Assembly (NCBI RefSeq): GCF_017562075.2
Contig: NC_054084.1
Location: forward strand, 23,462,285 to 23,526,284
From: Anopheles merus
Lineage: Eukaryota > Arthropoda > Insecta > Diptera > Culicidae
DNA: 64,000 nt
Reading direction: 5' to 3'
Below, piece by piece: positions 48,760 to 57,466 of this stretch (positions are counted from its first letter, which is position 1; each line of letters opens with the position of its first letter). A program made the position numbers and the translations under genes. Under the pieces are notes generated by a model. That model did no database searches and was not told the origin of the DNA. It saw only the letters and a list, made by a program, of their open reading frames with translations.

Positions 48760-49373
48760 CAAGGTGGATTAAAAATATCAGGTGGTGGATTAGGGCCTTT
48801 GGGGGGTCGCCATAGTTGAGGGACTTTACGTCATTTTAAAACCGTTAACCATTGATTTCCGCACACAAAGCTTAGCAAATAGAACAGATTTCTTTGTTAT
48901 TATATGCATTTTTGTGTGTCTATTTATTTTATCGTAAAAATGAGATATATTAACAAAAGATTTGATGATTTGTTTATGCACGAAATTTAAAATCATGTGT
49001 AAGAGTTCTAATCTCACGTAAATTGTCCATGCGGCTCGTAGATAATGAGGAAATAATGTGAAAATTGAAAAAAAAAAAAAAGATTTCTTACAATCATCAA
49101 AAATGTCGTAAACACAATGAATTATAGAATAAATTCATGGAATAACACAAAATAACACACTTTATTCGATGTTTTGATGTTAAATAAGAACTCGCAAAGT
49201 CCAAAATATATGTTTAAAGAATATTTAATCGAAAAAATGGGGTAGATAAACAACAATTATATGAACAAATTTAATAAATGTACACAAAGTTTGAATACTG
49301 GGGACCTTACGTCAAGTGACGAATTGTCAAAATGCACTAGAGTCCACCACCTGATATTTTTAAATCCACCTTG
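48760..49373. mobile_element. hAT-type MITE (cassette 2)
   Basis: 614 bp with the same TIRs and the same 8-bp duplication (GTATCATC at 48752-48759 and 49374-49381). It is about 40 bp shorter than the other two copies. A segment around 49203-49215 that reads GGAAGCAGAAGTCTTTGCGC in copy 3 is missing. Confidence 0.9.
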
Positions 49374-49710
49374 GTATCATCAACGTTTTCAAGCATCATA
49401 CCGCAGTCTTGGCATTGGCTAAGACAGATTCGGGAAGGGGTGCCGCGGTCTTGAGATAAAGGGTGTAACCCTGTAACATGTCACTCTCTGTCAGCAATTA
49501 CACTTTTTGTACGAATCGGTCGTTAATAATTATGAACACATCCCAGCAATCAAAACAGATCATCAATAAAACTTTGAAATCTATACGACTATTAGAACCG
49601 AGGAGAAATGCTTTTCAGTTGTGAATGATCAAACTTTCATACAAAATGGATGACCTGCCCATAAATGAAACATTTGCTGAAACATTATTTATCATTTCGT
49701 TCTATTACAG

Positions 49711-50091
49711 AGAACAGCATTAGACGCAGCAGATGCAGCAGAAACAGCAAAAGCTGCAGATGCAGCAGAAGCTGCTGAAGCTGCTGAAGCTGCTGAAGCT
49801 GCAGAAGCTGCTGAAGCTGCAGAAGCTGCTGAAGCTGCAGAAGCTGCTGAAGCTGCAGAAGCTGCAGACGCAGTAGCAGCAATAAAAGCAGCAGCAGCAG
49901 CAAAAGTAGCAGAAATTCAAGCAGAAGCAGCAGCATCAGCAGCAGAAGCAGCAGCAGCAGAAGCAGCAGCAGCAACAGCAGTAGCAGCATCAGCAGCAGC
50001 AGCAGCAGCAGCAGCAAAAGCAGCAGAAGCTGCAGAAGCAGCAGTAGCTGCAGAAGCAGCAATAGAACCAGTAATAGCAGCAGCAGCATCA
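49711..50091 (+). CDS. 381-nt Ala-rich phase-0 exon, sense copy 1
   Basis: Acceptor TTTCGTTCTATTACAG, exon start AGAACAGCATTAGACGCAGC, end GCATCA before GTAAGT. 127 codons without a stop. The N-terminal half repeats (E)AAEAAEAAEAA using GCTGCTGAA and GCTGCAGAA units. A central AVAAIKAAAAAKVAEIQAEA breaks the pattern, and the C-terminal half is Ala with Glu, Ser, Thr and Val. Predicted as a long helix or coiled coil. It matches the strand and phase of the mini-exons at 8141, 33983 and 41645, so the four could be spliced in frame. Protein identity unknown. Confidence 0.65.
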
Positions 50092-50223
50092 GTAAGTATT
50101 GTTTTTTTTAGTTTCCTTTTTTCAATAGAGACTTTGAGCCAATTGGTCTCATTTGCCTCTTTCAATCGATAGATTAATTCTAAACTTAAAATTTAACATT
50201 CTTCTTTGCAAGTCATTTGCTTA

Positions 50224-50443
50224 ACAAGTTGGCTGATAAGTCCCCGGTCTGACACATAGATGGTGCCGCTAGTATTAAATGCCTATTATTTTTATATAGT
50301 ACCAACCTTCAAATGATTCGTGTCAAAATTTGACGTCTGTATGTCAATTAGTTTGAGAGACAGAGCGTCTTTTATCAAGCAACTTTTGTGAAGGCCCCAT
50401 ATGAAGAAGAAAAAAGTGTTGTTCCACCAAGACAACGCACCGT
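50224..50443 (+). mobile_element. truncated mariner, copy E
   Basis: The TIR starts ACAAGTTGGCTGATAAG after TA, and the element is cut after ...QDNAP (GACAACGCACCGT) and joined to the spacer. It has the same junction as copy B. In the corresponding place of cassette 3 a full-length copy (G) exists, so the truncation is derived. Confidence 0.9.
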
Positions 50444-50444
50444 A

Positions 50445-50690
50445 TCCACATCTGGCCAAACATCCAACATAAATAAATAACCGTAGCATAAACATAATAA
50501 CCATAGCATAAACAATGAAAAGTAGGGAACCGAACATATATAACATGAAAATCAGGCAAGGTTAGGCAGTTCTAATCAACATCTTGAACTCAGAATATGT
50601 GCGCGACAAATTGGATAAATAAAATTACTTTTTTATTACAATTCCAACGCATGTATTCTTAGCTGTCTTTCGCTTCTCTTTTGACCCGTG
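50445..50690 (+). other. spacer copy between mariners E and F
   Basis: Third copy of the 250-bp spacer; see 16523-16774 and 46615-46860. Confidence 0.75.
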
Positions 50691-50692
50691 TA

Positions 50693-51262
50693 ACAGGTTG
50701 GCTGATAAGTCCCCGGTCTAACAAAGAAAAACACTTTTGTTTTTGTTACAATTCGTTTTTATTATTCAACATAGTTCCCTTCAAGAGCGATACAACGATT
50801 ATAACGACCTTCCAATTTTTTTATACCATTTTGGTAGTACTCCTTCGGTTTTGCCTCAAAATAGGCCTCAGTTTCGGCGACCACCTCTTCATTGCAGCCA
50901 ATTTTTTTCCCTGCGAGCATCCTTTTGATGTCTGAGAGCAAGAAAAAGTCGCTGGGGGCCAGATCTGGAGAATACGGTGGGTGGGGAAGCAATTCGAAGC
51001 CCAATTCATGAATTTTTGCCATCGTTCTCAATGACTTGTGGCACGGTGCGTTGCCTTGGTGGAACAACGCTTTTTTCTTCTTCATATGGGGCCTTGACAA
51101 AAGTTGCTTGACAAAAGACGCTCTGTCTCACAAACTATTTGACATACAGACGTCAAATTTTGACACGAATCATTTGAAGGTTGGTACTATATAAAAATAA
51201 TACGCATTTAATACTAGCGGCGCCATCTATGTGTCAGACCGGGGACTTATCAGCCAACCTGT
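50693..51262 (-). mobile_element. internally deleted mariner, copy F
   Basis: 570 bp, TA-flanked, transposase remnant 50762-51085 on the minus strand with HQGNAPCH as in copy D. It stands at the junction of cassettes 2 and 3 and so serves as end of one unit and start of the next. Confidence 0.92.
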
Positions 51263-51291
51263 TAGTATGTGCTTTAAATGTTATGTGGCGA

Positions 51292-51967
51292 TCAAAAGTC
51301 TGTGCGTCTGTTTGGTATTACTGAGTTCTTGTATGTTATGGGTTTTAGAATATGATATTTGCTATTGCAGATGTGAAGTATTTTGGATTGGGAGTGTGAA
51401 ATTGTGTAACCTGTCCAACATGACCATTTCTGATCTATTTTGACTCCTTCTTGTAAAGATTTGCGTGATTCGGTTCTATTGTTGGATGCTGAGACAAGAA
51501 CTATATCATCAGCATACATGAAACATTTAATGTTACTGAACATGGGGCGGAAGAGGGATTCTACACTAATCATTAAAGAGTGAGAGAAAGAATGGCACCC
51601 TGGGGAACACCATTCCCTTGGGGTGGTGGGGAACACCATGTACGTCAGAAGAATGAGTTCCAATTAAAACTTTGAATGTGCGATTTGAAAGGAAGCTTTG
51701 AAGGTACGCTGTAATGCGTCCTCCAATACCCCACATATTGAGCTGTTCAAGAATTGTATGTCGCCAGGTTCTGTCAAAAGCTTTTGACAAATCTAATATT
51801 GCACAGTCAATGTGGCGGCCTTTTGAGTAGTATGTTTTTAAAAGTTCATTAGTTTCGGCAAAATATGTCTCAGTACCTTTCCCACCTTTAAAGGTGTGTT
51901 GATTGGTACTAAGGAGGTTTCGGTCTTCTAATTCTTGTGTCAGTCTTCTATTTACCATTCTCTCCAT
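51292..51967 (-). pseudogene. non-LTR reverse transcriptase fragment (cassette 3)
   Basis: RT fragment as in the other cassettes, with the same GVPHHPKGMVF disruption as cassette 2 plus a 1-bp loss near 51577 that shifts the frame. ILDLSKAFDRTW and CFMYADDIVLVS remain. Cassettes 2 and 3 share this disruption and cassette 1 lacks it. Confidence 0.9.
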
Positions 51968-52136
51968 GATTTTGCCAATGCAATTCAGGAGAGAAATGGG
52001 GCGGAAATTGTGAAGCAGGTTTTCCAGTCATCCGGTATGTTCCCGGAAGACCCAATATTATTGTAAATCTGAAGGAGGACTGTTCTGGAACGGTAAGGGA
52101 GATTTTGAAGCATTGGATAACCAATATTGGGGGCCT

Positions 52137-52423
52137 TTCCGGTTTAAGTTCGTAGGCTGAAATTTCAGCCTGTCAGCTGTTTGCATTGTATAGCAGTTTT
52201 CGAGCAGCTATCTAAGTAGGTATAATATACAGGTGGGCTTATCCCAAGGTGTGTGAAATTAGAAGGTTGGTTTTTATCGCTTCTGCTTCTGAATGAAGAT
52301 TTTAAGAGTGTTTTGAGTATTCGTCAAGCCTCAAGAAAGCTTGTTTGAACAAAAGTTTTTACCCATTTTGTCAAAAAGTGATATTTAAATTTGGTTATAA
52401 AAACATGTTATGAGACCACCTGG
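52137..52423. mobile_element. GGTGGTCTC-type TIR repeat (cassette 3)
   Basis: As 48303-48588, with a 4-bp insertion (CTGAATGAAG) near 52288. Confidence 0.7.
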
Positions 52424-52594
52424 AATCACTTTGGTAAAAATACGAAAAAAATAATTGGTTGTTTTCAGTACACTGATGTACACAAAGGTTATATGTGTAA
52501 ACAAATATTCGACCGCATGTCCTCGGCGCGGAACAGTGTGTTCGAGAAATGTGCCGCAGATTCAGCATTGCATCCGATGAATTCAGGTATCATC

Positions 52595-53248
52595 CAAGGT
52601 GGATTAAAAATATCAGGTGGTGGATTAGGGCCTTTGGGGGGTCGCTATAGTAGAGGGACTTTACGTCATTTTAAAACCGTTAACCATTGATTTCCGCACA
52701 CAAAGCTTAGCAAATAGAACAGATTTCTTTGTTATTATATGCATTTTTGTGTGTCTATTTATTTTATCGTAAAAATGAGATATATTAACAAAAGATTTGA
52801 TGATTTGTTTATGCACGAAATTTAAAATCATGTGTAAGAGTTCTAATCTCACGTAAATTGTCCATGCGGCTCGTAGATAATGAGGAAATAATGTGAAAAT
52901 TGAAAAAAAAATGATTTCTTACAATTTATCATCAAAAATGTCGTGAACACAATGAATTATAGAATAAATTCATGGAATAACACAAAATAACACACTTTAT
53001 TCTATGTTTTAATGTTAAATAAGAACTCGCAAAGTCCAATATATTTGGAAGCAGAAGTCTTTGCGCAAAGTCGCAAAGTAATATATTTTTAAAGAATATT
53101 TAATCGAAAAAATGGGGTAGATAAACAACAATTATATGAACAAATTAAATGAATGTAAACAAAGTTTGAATACTGGGGACCTTACGTCAAGTGACGATTT
53201 GTCAAAATGCACTAGAGTCCACCACCTGATATTTTTAAATCCACCTTG
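52595..53248. mobile_element. hAT-type MITE (cassette 3)
   Basis: 654 bp with TIRs CAAGGTGGATT and its inverse, and the 8-bp duplication GTATCATC at 52587-52594 and 53249-53256. Same length as the copy in cassette 1. Confidence 0.9.
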
Positions 53249-53585
53249 GTATCATCAACGTTTTCAAGCATCATACCGCAGTCTTGGCATTGGCTAAGAC
53301 AGATTCGGGAAGGGGTGCCGCGGTCTTGAGATAAAGTGTGTAACCCTGTAACATGTCACTCTCTGTCAGCAATTACACTTTTTGTACGAATCGGTCGTTA
53401 ATAATTATGAACACATCCCAGCAATCAAAACAGATCATCAATAAAACTTTGAAATCTATACGACTATTAGAACCGAGGAGAAATGCTTTTCAGTTGTGAA
53501 TGATCAAACTTTCATACAAAATGGATGACCTGCCCATAAATGAAACATTTGCTGAAACATTATTTATCATTTCGTTCTATTACAG

Positions 53586-53936
53586 AGAACAGCATTAGAC
53601 GCAGCAGATGCAGCAGATACAGCAAAAGCTGCAGATGCAGCAGAAGCTGCTGAAGCTGCTGAAGCTGCTGAAGCTGCTGAAGCTGCTGAAGCTGCAGAAG
53701 CTGCTGAAGCTGTAGAAGCTGCAGACGCAGTAGCAGCAGTAAAAGCAGCAGCAGCAAAAGTAGCAGAAATTCAAGCAGCAGCAGCAGCATCAGCAGCAGA
53801 AGCAGCAGCAGCATCAGCAGAAGCAGTAGCATCATCAGCAGGAGCAGCAGCAGCAGCAGCAAAAGCAGCAGAAGCTGCAGAAGCAGCAGTAGCTGCAGAA
53901 GCAGCAATAGAAGCAGTAGTAGCAGCAGCAGCATCA
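53586..53936 (+). CDS. 351-nt Ala-rich phase-0 exon, sense copy 2
   Basis: Same acceptor, exon start and donor as 49711-50091; 117 codons, stop-free. It differs from the first copy by in-frame losses of repeat units (30 nt net) and by substitutions such as ETAK to DTAK and IEPVIA to IEAVVA. If both sense copies are spliced in, the protein carries two consecutive Ala-rich blocks of 127 and 117 residues. It could also be skipped without frame damage. Confidence 0.62.
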
Positions 53937-54068
53937 GTAAGTATTGTTTTTTTTAGTTTCCTTTTTTCAATAGAGACTTTGAGCCAATTGGTCTCATTTG
54001 CCTCTTTCAATCGATAGATTAATTCTAAGGTTAAAATTTAACATTCTTCTTTGCAAGTCATTTGCTTA

Positions 54069-54636
54069 ACAAGTTGGCTGATAAGTCCCCGGTCTGACAC
54101 ATAGATTGCGCCGCTAGTATTAAATGCGTATTATTTTTATATAGTACCAACCTTCAAATGATTCGTGTCAAAATTTGACGTCTGTATGTCAATTAGTTTG
54201 AGAGACAGAGCGTCTTTTGTCAAGCAACTTTTGTCAAGGCCCCATATGAAGAAGAAAAAAGTGTTGTTCCACCAAGACAACGCACCGTGCCACAAGTCAT
54301 TGAGAACGATGGCAAAAATTCATGAATTGGGCTTCGAATTGCTTCCCCACCCACCGTATTTTCCAGATCTGGCCCCCAGCGACTTTTTCTTGTTCTCAGA
54401 CATCAAAAGGATGCTCGCAGGGAAAAAAATTGGCTGCAATGAAGAGGTGGTCGCCGAAACTGAGGCCTATTTTGAGGCAAAACCGAAGGAGTACTACCAA
54501 AATGGTATAAAAAAATTGGAAGGTCGTTATAATCGTTGTATCGCTCTTGAAGGGAACTATGTTGAATAATAAAAATGAATTTTGACAAAAAAATGTGTTT
54601 TTCTTTGTTAGACCGGGGACTTATCAGCCACTCTGT
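54069..54636 (+). mobile_element. internally deleted mariner, copy G
   Basis: 568 bp with TIR ACAAGTTGGCTGATAAGTCC and right end CTTATCAGCCACTCTGT, TA on both sides. The transposase remnant (ATG at 54247, to 54569) keeps HQDNAPCH and SD-FFLF; PPYSPD is changed to PPYFPD. It carries the same internal deletion as the other copies. Confidence 0.92.
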
Positions 54637-54744
54637 TACTTGAAGTTATTATCTGTTGATTTAATAAAAAAAATGAATGTTACAAATGTGGTTTTGGTTA
54701 GAGATCCTTATAAAGGTTAGTAATACGAAGGAATTTAAAAAGTT

Positions 54745-55459
54745 TACGCTGGCAATCGCTGTCTGGTAGGAGGATGGGGTCGATGCTGTGGCCTAACTTG
54801 CAGGTGATGCATTACGCAATATATCCATGACGTTCGGTTAAGATTTAACGGACGGTAATGTCGACGCCACAGAAACTGCATAGTGGTGGGCTGGATTTTT
54901 ACAATAAAAAAGTGTGGATGAGCTGGGTGTGTCCTATCCGGAGTCGTGATATGATTCTCTGGTCTGGGTGTGATGGATGGTCTCTCCATGGTGGTGTTGT
55001 GGTCTTGATGGTTTTCAGGAAAGAGCGGCTACTGCTAACTCAATAACTATTCCAGCAAATGGCGATGAAGGTTTTGCGTAGGCGAATGAAATCACGGCGT
55101 GGAAGAGTATTATGGCAGCAGACCGGGTTGTTACGTCCTGCATTTGCTAGTCGGTCTGCTATTTCGTTTCCATGAATTCCTGTGTGACCAGGAATCCAGC
55201 AGAATGTGACTTGGTGTGAAATCGGTATATTGCAGAGTTGTTGGATGTTCGGGTCATGGATATTTCCATATTCAAGTACTTGAAGGATACTTGCACTGTC
55301 AGTGAAGATCACGTTGGGTTTGTCTCTGCGTAGACCTTCATCAGCAGCCATAACCAAGGCTATTGCTTCTGCAGTAAAAATTGAAGAATGGTCTGGTAGC
55401 CGGATGGCGCTATAGTCGATGCTGGAGCAGATTCCACAGCCAATAGAACTGCTAAACAC
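54745..55459 (-). pseudogene. non-LTR RNase H and C-terminal zinc region
   Basis: The frame 55040-55459 (139 codons) holds GCGICS, IFTAEAIALVMAADEGL (Glu), NVIFTDSASILQVL (Asp) and FCWIPGHTGIHGNEIADRLA (His/Asp), a complete RNase H except for the first Asp strand, then CCHNTLPRRDFIRLRKT. After a frameshift the text at 54840-54990 reads SRLRIGHTQLIHTFLL and PPLCSFCGVDITV, the usual Cys-rich end of I/Jockey-type ORF2. The upstream RT part may be what survives in the cassettes. Confidence 0.85.
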
Positions 55460-56560
55460 TTAGGTATTTTTGATGGTGGAATGATGGTGTTTTCTGTTTT
55501 TAGAATGATTCGTGCAGATTTGTGGTTTTTACCGGATAAAATTGCTACTTTCTGGAATATTACTTTGGTGGTTGTCTTAGGGTTAATTTTAAAAACAAAT
55601 TTACCCCAAGATAGATTTTTTTGTCAATTTGACGACTTCACTTGATCCCGACTGGCTTCTCGGTATTGATCGTCCAAGAGCGGAGTAAAAATATTGTCTG
55701 TTTTTCTTGGACGTTGGAGACTCTTCAGTGCTTTACGTCGAGTCTTAATAGCAAGGGCAACTGTTTTTTTCCACAAGTTTTATGCTATTTCAGTTCATGT
55801 TATTCATATCATAACTTTCCGTCAAAAGATTATTGGATTGTCTGGCTGAAATTCAGCTTCCGCCAATATTTACGCTTAGTGTGACGTCCCTATCATCGGC
55901 CAAATCAGCACAATTTCCTCAACTGTAATATTTTAGAATATTACGTATAAAGAAGTCACGTATATTGGAGTATGGCGTATATATCTGAATACCTATACTT
56001 TATGAACATATTTTGGGTTTTGCGAGTTTTTATTTAACATAAATAAAGATTCAGCGCATGTTTTATAGTTAAAATATAATAACTGGAGTATTATTTCTTG
56101 AATTTATTTTATGATTTATTGTGTTTAGACATATTTTTGGATAAAATTGAAACAAAAATATTTTACAAATGTTCCGAGACGAGACCAATCGTAAGAGTAC
56201 CAATTTCACCTGATTATTGATTTAGGGACTTGTTCAAACTATAATAAGATTTCAAATATTCTTTTACTATGCATGCACAAATCCACTATCGATGTGCAAC
56301 TTTTCTCTAAGCGATCGTACTAATCCATTAGTTGATTCCAAACCATACAAATATACGTTCAATCCAATTTCTTCTCAATGCAGAAGATTTCTCAATAGGC
56401 CGTGCGTTTTCAAAAAACTTTTCTTTTTTTTTATAGAAACGGAAGCTTTTTGACGTCATTGGATATAATCAGGTATGTTTTCCATTTTCAAACTCAAACA
56501 ACTTTTTATTCTAAAATTCAGATATATTCTAAAATTTTAATTTTTCAAGCTATCATTTTT
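55460..56560. other. non-coding, AT-rich
   Basis: No gene or clear transposon end. Two words, CGAGTTTTTATTTAACATAA near 56020 and TTGAATTTATTTTATGATTT near 56098, resemble the hAT MITE interior (52960-53020) in reverse, suggesting a diverged relative. Confidence 0.45.
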
Positions 56561-57307
56561 TCACCGTTTGAAGCCGGCTTGCATGCCTGAACCGTTTTTT
56601 TTGTTATTTCTCGTAAGGACGGCCTGGTTGGCCGTATCATTATGGACTAGACTTAAATCTAACATTGTTGGTTCTATTGTATTTCTTAATATCTATGGGC
56701 TGGCCGAAGCACATTTCCTTGCTCGGCTTTGTGCACCTTATTCCGGGTGGGCTCGGATTCTGTTGTATGCCAGCCGTTCTCTTTCCATAGTGTCTATGGG
56801 GAATTCCAGTATTCCCATCCAAGGGAGCAGGGATTTAGTGTATATGGCATCGACACCGTATTTTACAGGTGTTAGGTGAGCGATGGTTTCCAGCATCCGG
56901 GTTGTCTAGTGCTCCGCGATGGCTTGGTTGTTCTAAATCACCACTCTGAGCTCGTCATGGTGGTGAGCTTCTGCCCCAACCGTCGGTTATGTGTTCAGAC
57001 TGCCCGAGGATCACTAAACATAATTTAACATACAACGTAGACAATATACTACACACTAAGGTTACTACTAACAAATATGCTAATAGGTACAATCATACAT
57101 AACCGGGTAAATATGTACGCGCGAGAACACCAATAAGTGTCCACATGGCTATGCGTGTGTAGATGTGGATATAAAGAAAATCCACATGCACACACGCACA
57201 CCCATGCAGACACCTACCCATGCACACGAACGCTCATACACCCTAAGCCATACATGATCATACCTATACATTTATTGGGTCTCTAAACATATAAGTTCGG
57301 TACGTGA
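56561..57307 (-). other. probable 3' UTR of the I-like element
   Basis: The region directly downstream of ORF2 on the minus strand. It has no ORF of note on that strand. CACACGCACACCCATGCAGA-type low complexity lies at 57180-57240. The 3' end of the element could not be fixed; sequence with a GGCCTGGTTGGCC palindrome near 56622 may belong to it. Confidence 0.4.
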
Positions 57308-57466
57308 TTACAAGGTGATGCCAACCTCCTTAGCATATTTGTGCAGAATTCTCGCGTATTCGTAGTCCCTTTGACCAAGGATGTCACGTATTGGGACTTC
57401 AGGGTTCCTCCCTATTGCTTGAACCGTCGATAGTAGTGCGGGTCTTGTTGTTTCAAACTCCACACA

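Larger units (their letters stand above)
47431..50223 (-). repeat. cassette 2 (about 2.8 kb) of the tandem array
   Basis: Inverse-oriented copy of 16992-19797 and direct copy of 51263-54068, lengths 2,793, 2,806 and 2,806 bp. It contains the non-LTR RT fragment, TIR repeat, hAT MITE and Ala-rich exon in constant order, with mariner D on the left and truncated mariner E on the right. Confidence 0.9.
51263..54068 (-). repeat. cassette 3 (about 2.8 kb) of the tandem array
   Basis: Same order as cassettes 1 and 2. It is flanked by mariner F on the left and full-length-derivative mariner G on the right, both with TIRs facing outward. Length equals cassette 1 (2,806 bp). Confidence 0.9.
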
